This document shows, in pieces, positions 11,271 through 19,775 of a stretch of DNA of 64,000 nt (positions are counted from its first letter, which is position 1; every line of letters begins with the position of its first letter). The notes beneath the pieces are model-generated. The model was given only the letters and a program-made list of their open reading frames with translations. It had not been told where the DNA came from and did not search any database. This stretch comes from Pseudomonas rhodesiae (GTDB lineage Bacteria > Pseudomonadota > Gammaproteobacteria > Pseudomonadales > Pseudomonadaceae), in NCBI RefSeq assembly GCF_007858255.1, contig NZ_VFEU01000001.1:372001-436000 (forward strand). Direction: 5' to 3'. A program made the translations under genes and the position numbers.

Positions 11271-11814
11271 CCGCCGAAGCCGCCCCGGCCACTCGCACCA
11301 ATGGCGCCGCTGCCGCCGGCAGGAAGCGCACCAGTGCATAACCGGCTGCGTGCAGTGCTGCCGTCGCGCCGACAAAACCGGCGGCGTATGCCCAAGGGCT
11401 GGACATCTCCGGCAGTTCCAGGCCATGGGCCACACCGTGAAACAGCGCAAACAACGCCGTGGCGCCCATCGCCATCAACAGCGGCGGCCGCACCGCCAGC
11501 GCCACGGCCAGGCCCAGGGCCAGCACCGAGGCGGCAATCCCGTTTTCCAGCGCCGGCAGCGCCAGGCCTTCGAAACCCAGCAAGCCGCCGATCAGCATCG
11601 TGCCCACAAACGTGCACGGCAGCGCCCAGCGCGCGGCGCCTTTTTGCTGGGCGGCCCACAAGCCCACCGCCAGCATGGCCAGCAAATGATCGAGGCCGCC
11701 CAAGGGGTGGCTGATACCGGCCACCAGGCCGTTATCGCCGTGGCCGGGATGGGCGAAGGCCAGCGCCGGAGCGAGAAGCAGGGCAGCGGTGGCAAAGAGT
11801 TTGTTGAGGCTCAT
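11242..11814 (-). CDS. ureJ: HupE/UreJ family metal (nickel) transporter
   Basis: 190 residues. A cleavable signal (ATAALLLAPALAFA) precedes the HupE/UreJ fingerprint HPGHGD and then six hydrophobic segments with SHPLGGLDHLLAMLAVG and ALFHGVAHGLELP, whose His/Asp residues are typical of this family of secondary Ni/Co permeases. It lies directly downstream of ureG-ureF-ureE, so it probably supplies nickel for urease. AAGGAAG precedes the ATG. Its last codons fall inside the fifth unit of the 100-bp tandem array, which has copied this gene end four more times downstream. Confidence 0.88.
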   Translation of the reverse strand: MSLNKLFATAALLLAPALAFAHPGHGDNGLVAGISHPLGGLDHLLAMLAVGLWAAQQKGAARWALPCTFVGTMLIGGLLGFEGLALPALENGIAASVLALGLAVALAVRPPLLMAMGATALFALFHGVAHGLELPEMSSPWAYAAGFVGATAALHAAGYALVRFLPAAAAPLVRVAGAASAATGVWLLAG

Positions 11815-11836
11815 AACTAGCTTCCTTGAAGAGAGA

Positions 11837-12451
11837 TCAGGCGGCGGTCAGCAGACCCTGGCGTTCGATAAAGGCCACGATGTCGTCCAGGCCGACCCCG
11901 GTTTTTTGGTTGCTGAACACAAAGGGTTTACCGTTGCGCATGCGCTGGGTGTCGCTGTTCATCAGTTCCAGCGAGGCGCCGACCAAGGGGGCGAGGTCGA
12001 TCTTGTTGATCACCAGCAGGTCGGATTTGCAGATGCCCGGGCCGCCTTTGCGCGGCAGCTTGTCGCCGGCGGACACATCGATCACGTAGATGGTCAGGTC
12101 CGACAGTTCCGGGCTGAAGGTCGCCGACAAGTTATCCCCACCGGATTCCACCAGGATCAGGTCCAAGCCGGGGAAGCGGCGGTTGAGTTGATCCACCGCT
12201 TCGAGGTTGATGGAGGCGTCTTCACGAATCGCCGTGTGCGGGCAGCCGCCGGTTTCCACGCCGATGATGCGCTCGGGCGCCAAAGCCTGGTTGCGCACCA
12301 GAAAATCGGCGTCTTCGCGGGTGTAGATGTCGTTGGTGACCACCGCCAGGTTGTAGCGATCGCGCAGGGCGAGGCACAGGGCCAGGGTCAGGGCGGTCTT
12401 GCCGGAGCCTACCGGGCCGCCAATGCCGACGCGCAAGGGTTGTGTGTGCAT
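11837..12451 (-). CDS. ureG: Urease accessory GTPase UreG
   Basis: 204 residues. The P-loop GPVGSGKT is at residues 12-19, with [14 protein letters not shown], the [17 protein letters not shown] metal-binding CPH motif and [10 protein letters not shown] (NKxD) all present. UreG is the GTPase/nickel chaperone that works with UreF and UreD(H) to load nickel into UreC. The frame extends 9 codons further upstream, but ATG 12451 (MHTQPLRVG) has GGAG 6 bases ahead and matches the family start. 39 bases after ureF. Confidence 0.95.
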   Translation of the reverse strand: MHTQPLRVGIGGPVGSGKTALTLALCLALRDRYNLAVVTNDIYTREDADFLVRNQALAPERIIGVETGGCPHTAIREDASINLEAVDQLNRRFPGLDLILVESGGDNLSATFSPELSDLTIYVIDVSAGDKLPRKGGPGICKSDLLVINKIDLAPLVGASLELMNSDTQRMRNGKPFVFSNQKTGVGLDDIVAFIERQGLLTAA

Positions 12452-12490
12452 GTGCTTCTCCGAAGTAAAGGGCGCCAAAATTAAAAGAAC

Positions 12491-13165
12491 CTATGAACGA
12501 AACAGGCGGCTGTACTGGCGCTCGTGGGCCATGCACGCCAGGGACAGGCCAAACGCGGCGCTGCCGCAATGGTCGGGGTCGATGCGACTGGCGTCCTGCT
12601 GGGCTTGTTGCAACAGCGGCAGCAGTTCGCTGGTCAGGCGCTGGGCAGCTTGCTGGCCCAGGGGCAGGGTTTTCATCAGCACGGCCAATTGGTTTTCCAG
12701 CCAGCTCCACAGCCACGCGGCGAGGGCGTCTTCGGCGCTGATGCTCCAGGCGCGCGCGGCCAACGCCCAGCCAAGGGCCAGGTGTGGTTCGCTGAGGTGG
12801 TCGAGAAAGTGACGTGCGGCGGCGTCCAGTTCGGGCAATCCGTTGAGCAGTTGTTGCAGGGAATAGCCCATCTGCCGACTTTCTTGATACAGCTCGCGAG
12901 TCTCACGGCTGGCGCGGTGTTCTTCGCACAATTGCGTCAGCCGCGTCCAATCCTGAGCGGCGGCCGCCCGGCAGTGGGCGAGCAGCAAAGGCGCTTCGAA
13001 GCGCGCCAGGTTGAGCAGCAACTGGTCGCCGATCCAACGCCTGGCGCTGGCCGCATCGCAGACGCGGCCGTTCTCCACGGCCATCTCCAGGCCCTGGGAA
13101 TAGCTGTAGCCGCCAATCGGCAATTGCGGACTGGCCAGACGCAGCAACGCCCAAGCTGGGTTCAT
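12491..13165 (-). CDS. ureF: Urease accessory protein UreF
   Basis: 224 residues, all-helical UreF fold. N-terminal LLRLASPQLPIGGYSYSQGL is the family signature. UreF bridges UreD and UreG in the maturation complex and acts as fidelity checkpoint for GTP hydrolysis. Start codon overlaps the ureE stop (ATGA at 13162-13165), so translation is coupled to ureE. Normal length. Confidence 0.94.
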   Translation of the reverse strand: MNPAWALLRLASPQLPIGGYSYSQGLEMAVENGRVCDAASARRWIGDQLLLNLARFEAPLLLAHCRAAAAQDWTRLTQLCEEHRASRETRELYQESRQMGYSLQQLLNGLPELDAAARHFLDHLSEPHLALGWALAARAWSISAEDALAAWLWSWLENQLAVLMKTLPLGQQAAQRLTSELLPLLQQAQQDASRIDPDHCGSAAFGLSLACMAHERQYSRLFRS

Positions 13166-13662
13166 AGACGCACGCCGAACTGATGCAGCTTGGGCGGGTA
13201 GTTGAAGTCTTCATCGCCATGGCGCGAGTGGTGATGGCCGCCGCCGTAGGCACCGTGCTCCGGTTGAAAGGGCGCCTCGATGGTTTCGGTGTGGGCGCCC
13301 AGTTGTTCGAGCATGGCCTTGAGCACGTAGTCATCGAGCAGGCGCAACCAACCATCCCCGACCTGCAGCGCCACATGGCGGTTGCCCAGGTGATAGGCGG
13401 CGCGGGTCAGCTCATAAGCGCTGCTGCAGGTGACGTGCAGCAGCTGTTCAGGGCGTGCAGTGACGCGTACGACACGTCCGTCTTCCGCCTGTAGGCATTC
13501 GCCATCGTGCAGCGGCGGCTGGCCACGCTCCAGAAACAGGCCGACGTCTTCACCATCGGCACTGAAACAGCGCAGGCGGCTTTTGCTGCGCGCTTCGAAA
13601 TTCAGCTGCAATTCAGCGGCCCAGAGGGCTTGGGGGGCAATTCGGCGATGGATCACCAGCAT
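13162..13662 (-). CDS. ureE: Urease accessory nickel chaperone UreE
   Basis: 166 residues with the N-terminal peptide-binding-like domain and the C-terminal metal-binding domain (GNRHVALQVGDGWLRLLDDY, then QLGAHTETIEAPFQPEHGAYG). It ends in a histidine-rich tail GGGHHHSRHGDED, which binds nickel. Delivers nickel to UreG. The frame is open from 13686; ATG 13662 (MLVIHRRIA) is preferred because GGAAG lies 7 bases upstream and the length matches the family. First gene of ureE-ureF-ureG-ureJ. Confidence 0.93.
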   Translation of the reverse strand: MLVIHRRIAPQALWAAELQLNFEARSKSRLRCFSADGEDVGLFLERGQPPLHDGECLQAEDGRVVRVTARPEQLLHVTCSSAYELTRAAYHLGNRHVALQVGDGWLRLLDDYVLKAMLEQLGAHTETIEAPFQPEHGAYGGGHHHSRHGDEDFNYPPKLHQFGVRL

Positions 13663-13930
13663 CAGAAAGCTTCCAGCTAGGGGCAATGAACCAGCTAGAG
13701 CAAGGGCCTTGCCAACCCCGCAAAAGCGTAGGAATTACCTGTAGGTGGGGAGGCGGCTGCCACCGAATGGGGCAGTGCTGTGCGCAGGGAGCGCCTCAAT
13801 ATGGTGCGTCTGCCGGTGGCTTGCCCCGGACATGGGCGCTTTGGGATTTTTCCTACGACATCTCGGGATTCGGCGCTCAGCGCGCTACACGGCCGGTGAT
13901 TAGGCTCTGCGCCGTGTTTAATCCGCTGCG

Positions 13931-14446
13931 ATGTTCATCATGTTTAAGTCATTTTTATGTTCGTTTTTTATCGGCTTGTCGTTTGTTGTGTCGTCGGCTT
14001 CAGCCAACTATCAACCGCGTCCGACCCTCGGCGCGTCACTGCAAAGCCTGCCGTCTGCCTCGATTACCAATGTGATCGACCGGGCCCATGAATTGTTGGG
14101 CACACCTTATAAGTGGGGCGGCATGTCGGTGGAGCAAGGCTTCGATTGCAGCAGCTTGCTGGTCTACCTGTTCAAGACCCAAGCCAATATCCAGATCCCA
14201 CGCACCACGGCGGCGATGCACCGTTCAACGGCCGCCACCATCCAGCGCAACGCCCTCAAACCCGGCGATGCGGTGTTTTTCAAGGGCAATGGTCGCGGGC
14301 AAGTCAGTCACGTAGGGCTTTACATTGGCGAGGGCAAATTCATTCACTCGCCCCGTACCGGCAAGAACGTACGCATCGACTCGTTGAGCAACAGTTATTG
14401 GAACAAGCACTACACCACCGCCAAGCGTTTCCACGCGGCGGGTTGA
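13931..14446 (+). CDS. Secreted NlpC/P60-family cell-wall peptidase
   Basis: 171 residues with a signal peptide (FLCSFFIGLSFVVSSASA, cleaved near Ala-26/Asn) and one C-terminal NlpC/P60 domain. GTPYKWGGMSVEQGFDCSSL carries the catalytic Cys, SHVGLYIG the catalytic His and FIHSP the third polar residue. Probably cleaves the D-Glu-DAP type peptide bond in peptidoglycan in the periplasm. ATG 13931 or 13940 are both possible; neither has a strong Shine-Dalgarno. It sits alone between ureE and a TetR gene. Confidence 0.85.
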   Translation: MFIMFKSFLCSFFIGLSFVVSSASANYQPRPTLGASLQSLPSASITNVIDRAHELLGTPYKWGGMSVEQGFDCSSLLVYLFKTQANIQIPRTTAAMHRSTAATIQRNALKPGDAVFFKGNGRGQVSHVGLYIGEGKFIHSPRTGKNVRIDSLSNSYWNKHYTTAKRFHAAG

Positions 14447-14451
14447 TTGGT

Positions 14452-15084
14452 CTACTCGGTGCTGCCCAGCCCTTGCCAGTGCTTGAGGCCGATAAAGATA
14501 AAGCGCAGCTGTTGAGTGATCTTCGCCTGGGGCGTGAGGTGGGCCGGCAGAGCCTGGGCCGGAGGGTCGATGATATCGGGCAGGGTGGCGAACACGCTCT
14601 TGACGATCAGGTCGGCCATCACATGCAAGCCTTCGGCATTCAGGTGTTGCAGCTTTGGCATCAGCGTCAGGTCGGCCGCCAGGTCGCGGGTAATGTCTTC
14701 GCGCAGTGCGGCGATGGCCTGACGCACGGCGAGGCAGCCGCCATATTGCTCGCGGGCCAGAAACAGGAATTGCGAGCGATTGGCCGACACCACATCGAGA
14801 AAGATGCGTACGGAGGCATCAATGATGCCGCCCATGACGAATTCGTTATGGCGCACCAGGCGAATGGTGGCGCGGAAGGTCTGGCCGACTTCGCTGACCA
14901 GCACCAGGCCCAGTTGATCCATATCGGCAAAGTGTCGATAGAAACCGGTGGGGACAATGCCGGCCGTCTTGGCCACTTCGCGCAGGCTCAAGCTGCCAAA
15001 CCCACGGCCGCACTCCATCAGATGACGAGCAGCGTCCATCAGGGCAAGGCGGGTCTGTTGCTTTTGTTCGGCACGGGGCAGCAT
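14452..15084 (-). CDS. desT: TetR-family regulator, DesT/FabR type
   Basis: 210 residues. The N-terminal helix-turn-helix is SLSLREVAKTAGIVPTGFYR followed by HFADMDQLGLVLV, which closely resembles DesT, the repressor of acyl-CoA desaturase genes that senses saturated/unsaturated acyl-CoA. In P. aeruginosa desT (PA4890) is next to ureE, the same neighbourhood as here. The frame runs on to 15192 but ATG 15084 (MLPRAEQKQQTRLALMDAA) fits the family start. The desaturase genes it controls in P. aeruginosa are not adjacent here, so its target is uncertain. Confidence 0.72.
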   Translation of the reverse strand: MLPRAEQKQQTRLALMDAARHLMECGRGFGSLSLREVAKTAGIVPTGFYRHFADMDQLGLVLVSEVGQTFRATIRLVRHNEFVMGGIIDASVRIFLDVVSANRSQFLFLAREQYGGCLAVRQAIAALREDITRDLAADLTLMPKLQHLNAEGLHVMADLIVKSVFATLPDIIDPPAQALPAHLTPQAKITQQLRFIFIGLKHWQGLGSTE

Positions 15085-15190
15085 GGGCGGGCGGGCTTTG
15101 TGGACAAGTACAGCGACGCACTCTAGCAAAACCGCTTGATCGGCGTCGAACTTGGCGGGGTCAGTGGCGAGACAGGTTCTGCAGAAAGTC

Positions 15191-15220
15191 AAAAGCCCGA
15201 TCGGCGGATCGGGCTTTTTT
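15191..15220 (-). terminator. Intrinsic terminator
   Basis: AAAAGCCCGATC-GGCG-GATCGGGCTTTTTT: an 11-bp-plus stem with a tetraloop and flanking A/T tracts. It ends the minus-strand repeat-protein gene at 15237 and could also stop plus-strand transcription. Confidence 0.9.
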
Positions 15221-15236
15221 CTGGGCCACCACAGGC

Positions 15237-15641
15237 TCAGCTCTGTGCTTGATGCATTTCTTCCAGGCGGTCGGCACCACCTTCGGCAACGGCATTGCGT
15301 TCCAGCAGACGATCAGCACCACCTTCGGCAACACCTTCAGTGTAGGTGCGTTTGTTGGCACGGTCGGAACCACCTTCGGCCACTGCGTTGCGCTCCATCA
15401 AACGATCCGCGCCGCCTTCGACCAAACCTTTTTCTTGCAGACGATTAAAGCCATTTTCAGCAACGGCGCCTTTGGCGTAGTCGCGGTTCTCTTCTTCTTG
15501 CGAACCGCTGCGTGCCAGGGTTTGGCTGGTCTGCACGGCTTGGGCTTTATTTTGTGGGATCGCTTGTTCGGCAGCTGGCAGGGCGAAAGCGCTCGAAGCC
15601 AGGACAGATAACAGGGCGGTAGCGAGTATTTGGCGTTTCAT
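15237..15641 (-). CDS. Small secreted protein with degenerate AEGGADR repeats, function unknown
   Basis: 134 residues. A clear signal peptide (MKRQILATALLSVLASSAFA) is followed by a Q/A-rich linker and then about five degenerate ~12-15-residue repeats of the form (V)AEGGADRLxERN: AENGFNRLQEKG, VEGGADRLMERNA, AEGGSDRANKRT, AEGGADRLLERNA, AEGGADRLEEM. No cysteines, no membrane segment, and strongly charged. The frame continues upstream to 15740, but ATG 15641 has AAGGAG 9 bases upstream. It ends at a strong terminator. No enzymatic motif is seen; a periplasmic or secreted role is inferred from the signal peptide only. Confidence 0.75.
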   Translation of the reverse strand: MKRQILATALLSVLASSAFALPAAEQAIPQNKAQAVQTSQTLARSGSQEEENRDYAKGAVAENGFNRLQEKGLVEGGADRLMERNAVAEGGSDRANKRTYTEGVAEGGADRLLERNAVAEGGADRLEEMHQAQS

Positions 15642-16011
15642 GATCAGTTGCTCCTTGGGAGGGCGATAAAGTGGGTACGTGGCTAATGCTACTCTCGATA
15701 AGTCGATATAAAAGTTCATAAACACAATGGTAATAATCAACAGAATTGATTGTTCCCGCCGAAGGCTCTAGATCGCGCCTCTCAAGCACGCGGTTTTGCA
15801 CCGTGGTGGGTATTTTCGACACGTTGGCGGGTAACATTGGTGCGCCATCGATGGTAGAAACTGTCGGTCCGGTCAGGAAAACCAGTGTTTTGCGCGACTT
15901 CTCGCCCTTAAAACGCGATCAGGTTAAACCCGTGGGCGGTTTGCCAGTCGTAGTCTTGTAAGCTGTTCTAAAGGCTGTCACCCAGCCGGTCGTATTCAGG
16001 AGTTCTGTGCA
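15642..16011. other. Intergenic region between divergent genes
   Basis: About 370 bases between the repeat-protein gene (minus) and the AsmA gene (plus). The left part is AT-rich (15690-15745) and likely holds the minus-strand promoter. A 71-codon plus-strand open frame (15746-15961) has no ribosome-binding site or family likeness and is not called. No repeat or RNA element recognised. Confidence 0.4.
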
Positions 16012-18081
16012 ATGACGCGCACTCGTAAAGTCGTGGTTTGGAGCTGCGCCAGCTTCGTCGTGTTAATCGCTGCGGTAGTGCTGTTTCTAGTGTTTTTTGA
16101 TTGGAACCGCATCAAACCGCCCCTCAATGCCAAAGCGTCCGAAGAGCTGCATCGCCCGTTTGCCATCAATGGCAACCTTGCCGTGAAGTGGCAGCGCGAG
16201 CCCGACGAAGGCGGCTGGCGCGCCTGGGTGCCGTGGCCCCATGTGATTGCCGAAGACCTGACCCTGGGCAACCCCGACTGGTCGAAAAAGCCGCAGATGG
16301 TCACCCTCAAAAAAGTGGAGCTGCGCATTTCGCCCCTGGCATTGTTGGCGCAACGGGTGGTTATCCCACGTATCGACCTCACTGAGCCGAGTGCCGAGTT
16401 GCAGCGCCTGGCCGATGGCCGCGCCAACTGGACCTTCACGTTCGACCCTAAAGACCCCGACGCCGAGCCCTCCAATTGGGTGGTGGACATTGGTGCCATC
16501 GGGTTCGACAAAGGCCATGTGACCCTCGACGATCAAACCCTCAAAACCCAGCTCGACGTGATCATCGACCTGTTGGGCAAACCCATTCCCTTCGGCGAAA
16601 TCGTCGGCGATGCCGATGCCAAAAAAGCCTTGGAAAAAGGCTCGGCTCCTCAGGACTACGTGTTCGCCCTCAAGGTCAAAGGCCAGTACCACGGCCAGAA
16701 GCTCGACGGTGCCGGCAAAATCGGCGGGCTCTTGGCTCTGCAGGACGCAAACAAACCGTTTCCGCTGCAAGCTCAGGTCAAGATCGCCGACACCAGCATC
16801 GCCCTGGCCGGCACGCTGACCGACCCTCTTAACCTTGGCGCCCTTGACCTGCGCCTCAAGCTCGCCGGCACCAGCTTGAGCAACCTGTACCCGCTGACCG
16901 GCGTGACCTTGCCCGATTCACCGGCGTACGCTACCGACGGTCACCTGATCGCCAAGCTGCACGACGCCAGTGGTGCGTCGTTTCGCTACGATAACTTCAA
17001 CGGCAAGATCGGCAACAGTGATATCCACGGCGACCTGGCCTATGTCGCCAGCCAGCCAAGGCCCAAACTCAGCGGTACGCTGGTGTCCAACCAGTTGCTG
17101 ATGACCGACCTCGCGCCCCTGATCGGCGCCGATTCCAATGCCAAGCAAAAGGCCCGTGGCGGTGACAGCAAGCAGCCGGCGACCAAGGTGCTGCCGGTGG
17201 AAGAGTTCCGCACCGAGCGCTGGCGCGACATGGACGCCGATGTGGAATTCACCGGTAAGCGCATCGTGCACAGCGCCGACTTGCCTTTCACCGACCTCTA
17301 CACGCACCTGGTGCTCAACGATGGCGAACTGAGCCTGGAACCCCTGCGTTTCGGCGTGGCCGGCGGCAAGCTCGATGCGCAGATTCGCTTGAATGGCCGC
17401 ACCACGCCAATGGAAGGTCGCGCCCGGCTCACCGCGCGCAACTTCAAGCTCAAGCAACTGTTCCCCAGCTTCGAACCGATGAAAACCAGCTTCGGCGAAC
17501 TCAACGGCGATGCGGATATTTCCGGGCGCGGCAACTCCGTCGCGGCGCTGCTGGGCACCTCTAACGGTGATCTGAAGATGCTGATCAACGACGGCGCCAT
17601 CAGCCGTGGCCTGATGGAAATCGCCGGCCTCAACGTGGGCAATTACGTAGTGGGGCGCCTGTTCGGCGACAAGGAAGTAAAGATCAACTGCGCGGCGGCG
17701 GACTTCGGCGTCAAGAGCGGCTTGGCCACCACGCGGCTGTTCGTGTTCGACACCGAGAACGCGATCATCTATGTCGACGGCACGGCCAACATGGCCACGG
17801 AGCAGTTGGACCTGACCATCACCCCTGAGTCCAAAGGCTTTCGCCTGTTCTCCCTGCGCTCGCCGCTGTACGTCAACGGCCCATTTATCAAGCCCAACGC
17901 GGGCGTCAAAGCCATTCCCCTGGCCCTGCGCGGTGCAGGCATGGTGGCACTCGGTGTGATCGCCGGCCCGGCCGCCGGTCTGCTCGCCCTGGTGGCCCCG
18001 AGCGGTGACGCGCCGAACCAGTGTGCGCCGTTGTTGCAGCAGATGAAGGAAGGCAAGGCGCCGAAGACGGTGAAGGGGTGA
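16012..18081 (+). CDS. AsmA-family protein (YhjG-like)
   Basis: 689 residues. One N-terminal membrane anchor (VVVWSCASFVVLIAAVVLFL) followed by FDWNRIKPPLNAKASEELHR, RPFAINGNLAVKW and WVPWPHVIAEDLTLGNPDW, which closely follow E. coli YhjG (about the same length). The long periplasmic beta-rich region ends with the AsmA_2-type KSGLATTRLFVFDTENAIIY and GTANMATEQLDLTITPESKG. AsmA-like proteins are bridge-type or envelope-homeostasis proteins in the periplasm facing the outer membrane; the exact role is not known. Followed by a strong bidirectional terminator. Confidence 0.85.
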   Translation: MTRTRKVVVWSCASFVVLIAAVVLFLVFFDWNRIKPPLNAKASEELHRPFAINGNLAVKWQREPDEGGWRAWVPWPHVIAEDLTLGNPDWSKKPQMVTLKKVELRISPLALLAQRVVIPRIDLTEPSAELQRLADGRANWTFTFDPKDPDAEPSNWVVDIGAIGFDKGHVTLDDQTLKTQLDVIIDLLGKPIPFGEIVGDADAKKALEKGSAPQDYVFALKVKGQYHGQKLDGAGKIGGLLALQDANKPFPLQAQVKIADTSIALAGTLTDPLNLGALDLRLKLAGTSLSNLYPLTGVTLPDSPAYATDGHLIAKLHDASGASFRYDNFNGKIGNSDIHGDLAYVASQPRPKLSGTLVSNQLLMTDLAPLIGADSNAKQKARGGDSKQPATKVLPVEEFRTERWRDMDADVEFTGKRIVHSADLPFTDLYTHLVLNDGELSLEPLRFGVAGGKLDAQIRLNGRTTPMEGRARLTARNFKLKQLFPSFEPMKTSFGELNGDADISGRGNSVAALLGTSNGDLKMLINDGAISRGLMEIAGLNVGNYVVGRLFGDKEVKINCAAADFGVKSGLATTRLFVFDTENAIIYVDGTANMATEQLDLTITPESKGFRLFSLRSPLYVNGPFIKPNAGVKAIPLALRGAGMVALGVIAGPAAGLLALVAPSGDAPNQCAPLLQQMKEGKAPKTVKG

Positions 18082-18123
18082 CGTGACGCACGTTGAATAA
18101 GTGGGAGCAGGCAGGCCCTCTGC

Positions 18124-18173
18124 CACACAAACAAAAGGGGAGCTGACTGATCAGCTCCCCTTTTGTTTGTGTG
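18124..18173. terminator. Bidirectional intrinsic terminator
   Basis: A near-perfect long hairpin: CACACAAACAAAAGGGG AGCTGA-CTGA-TCAGCT CCCC TTTTGTTTGTGTG. A and T tracts flank the GC core on both sides, so it can end both the AsmA gene (plus) and the ferritin-like gene (minus). Confidence 0.92.
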
Positions 18174-18178
18174 GCGTT

Positions 18179-18709
18179 TTACAGGCTTTCGAGAATATCC
18201 GCCATGTCGTCCGCGTGCTCTTCTTCCTGGGCCAGGATGTCTTCGAAGATGCGGCGGGTGGTCGGGTCTTTGTCGCCGATGTATTGGATGATCTCGCGGT
18301 AGCTGTCTACGGCGATGCGCTCGGCCACCAGGTCTTCGTAGACCATTTCTTTGAGGGTGTTGCCCGCCACGTATTGCGCGTGGGAGTTCTTCGACAGCAG
18401 GTCGGGGTTGAACTCCGGTTCACCGCCCAATTGCACAATGCGCTCGGCGAGTTTGTCGGCGTGTTCGGCTTCCTGGGTGGCGTGTTCGAGGAATTCCTGC
18501 GCGGCGACGGCGGCTTTGATGCCGCTGGCCATGAAGTAGTGGCGCTTGTAACGCAGCACGCACACCAGTTCAGTGGCGAGGGACGCGTTGAGCAGGCGAA
18601 TGATTTCTTCGCGGTCAGCGTCATAGCCCTCGGTCACGGCACCGTTTTCGACGTTCTGGCGGGCGCGGCTGCGCAGGGTGGCAACGTCGGTCAAGTTTGC
18701 TTCAGTCAT
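18179..18709 (-). CDS. Ferritin-like / bacterioferritin-type protein
   Basis: 176 residues, four-helix bundle. Iron-ligand patterns are visible in each helix: ATELVCVLRYKRHYF, EFLEHATQEAEHADKLAERI, VAERIAVDSYREII and ILAQEEEHADDMADIL (two ExxH motifs). The P. aeruginosa neighbour at the syntenic position (PA4880) is annotated as a bacterioferritin, but the protein lacks the usual haem-Met segment near residue 52 and is nearer to Dps-like/ferritin-like proteins. Likely cytoplasmic iron storage or stress protection. Ends 6 bases from a shared terminator. Confidence 0.8.
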   Translation of the reverse strand: MTEANLTDVATLRSRARQNVENGAVTEGYDADREEIIRLLNASLATELVCVLRYKRHYFMASGIKAAVAAQEFLEHATQEAEHADKLAERIVQLGGEPEFNPDLLSKNSHAQYVAGNTLKEMVYEDLVAERIAVDSYREIIQYIGDKDPTTRRIFEDILAQEEEHADDMADILESL

Positions 18710-18884
18710 CTCAATCTCCTGGGGCTAATCCGGGTTACGCCACGCTCTGTCGGCGTGATCGCTACAAGTTGTGAGTGCCGGGCGAGGCAAAAAGTTTTAT
18801 CGGATTTGGCGCTGGCGTCATCAGCCGGACTTGCAGTTGGGCTAGGCTGCACGGCATCCAAGTATTTTCGAGGACGTTCGCTTC

Positions 18885-19775
18885 ATGCCGCAGTCGTTAG
18901 CCACACGTTATCCGTTGGTACTGGTGCCCGGCATGCTGGGGTTCGTGCGTATCGGGCTGTTCCCCTATTGGTACGGCATCGTCCCGGCCCTGCGCGCGGG
19001 TGGGGCGCAAGTCTTCCCGGTGCAGGTGGCGCCGTTGGATTCCAACGAGGTGCGCGGCGAGCAATTGCTGGTGCAGATCGAGCGCATCCGCCGCGAGACC
19101 GGCGCAGAGAAGGTCAACCTGATCGGCCATAGCCAGGGCTCGCTCACCGCACGCTATGCGGCGGCCAAACGGCCGGAGTGGGTGGCGTCGGTGACGTCGG
19201 TGGCTGGGCCCAATCACGGCTCGGAACTGGCCGACTACTTCCACACCCATTACCCCATCGACAGCGTCAAGGGGCGGCTGGTGAGCGCGTTGTTGCACCT
19301 GGTGGCCTGGCTAATGGGCCTGCTGGAAACCGGCTATCGGGGCCCGCGCTTCAAGGCGGACTTGCAGGCGTCGCATCAGTCCCTGACCAGTGCCGGCGTG
19401 GCGCTGTTCAATCGCCAATACCCCCAGGGGCTGCCCGACAGCTGGGGCGGTCAGGGCGCGGCGCAGGTCAACGGCGTGCGTTATTACTCATGGTCCGGCA
19501 CCTTGCAGCCAGGCAAGACCGACCGCGGGCGCAACCTGTTCGATGGCACCCACCGCAGTTGCCGCCTGTTCGCCCGCAGTTTCGTACAGGAGAAAGGCCA
19601 GTGCGATGGCATGGTCGGGCGATACAGTTCGCACCTGGGCGTGGTGATTGGCGACGACTATGCGCTGGACCACTTCGACATCGTCAATCAGTCCCTGGGC
19701 CTGGTGGGCAAGGGCGCCGAGCCGATCCGCCTGTTTGTCGAGCACGCACGACGCTTGAAGGACGCCGGGGTTTAG
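18885..19775 (+). CDS. Triacylglycerol lipase, family I.1 (P. fragi/Proteus type)
   Basis: 296 residues, alpha/beta hydrolase. The nucleophile elbow is NLIGHSQGSLTARY (Ser in GHSQG), followed by VTSVAGPNHGSELADYF, FNRQYPQGLPDSWGGQGAAQ and YYSWSG, all closely resembling P. fragi and Proteus lipases. The Asp is probably in QCDGMVGRYSSHLG and the His in YALDHFDIVNQ. There is no signal peptide and no lif foldase gene nearby, as in other foldase-independent members. The oxyanion-region motif reads LVPGMLGF where relatives have LVHGLFGF. Overlaps the convergent EamA gene by 4 bases. Confidence 0.85.
   Translation: MPQSLATRYPLVLVPGMLGFVRIGLFPYWYGIVPALRAGGAQVFPVQVAPLDSNEVRGEQLLVQIERIRRETGAEKVNLIGHSQGSLTARYAAAKRPEWVASVTSVAGPNHGSELADYFHTHYPIDSVKGRLVSALLHLVAWLMGLLETGYRGPRFKADLQASHQSLTSAGVALFNRQYPQGLPDSWGGQGAAQVNGVRYYSWSGTLQPGKTDRGRNLFDGTHRSCRLFARSFVQEKGQCDGMVGRYSSHLGVVIGDDYALDHFDIVNQSLGLVGKGAEPIRLFVEHARRLKDAGV

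Noticed and set aside
10747-11341. Several 60-90-codon frames in the tandem array
   Set aside because: They repeat the same segment every 100 bp and are translations of hupE tail plus REP, not genes.
13686-14075. 129-codon plus-strand frame overlapping ureE start and the NlpC/P60 gene
   Set aside because: Different frame from the NlpC/P60 gene, unusual composition and no homology; the NlpC frame has signal peptide and catalytic residues.
18101-18122. REP-like remnant GTGGGAGCAGGCAGG
   Set aside because: Too diverged to call with confidence; the adjacent terminator hairpin explains the structure there.
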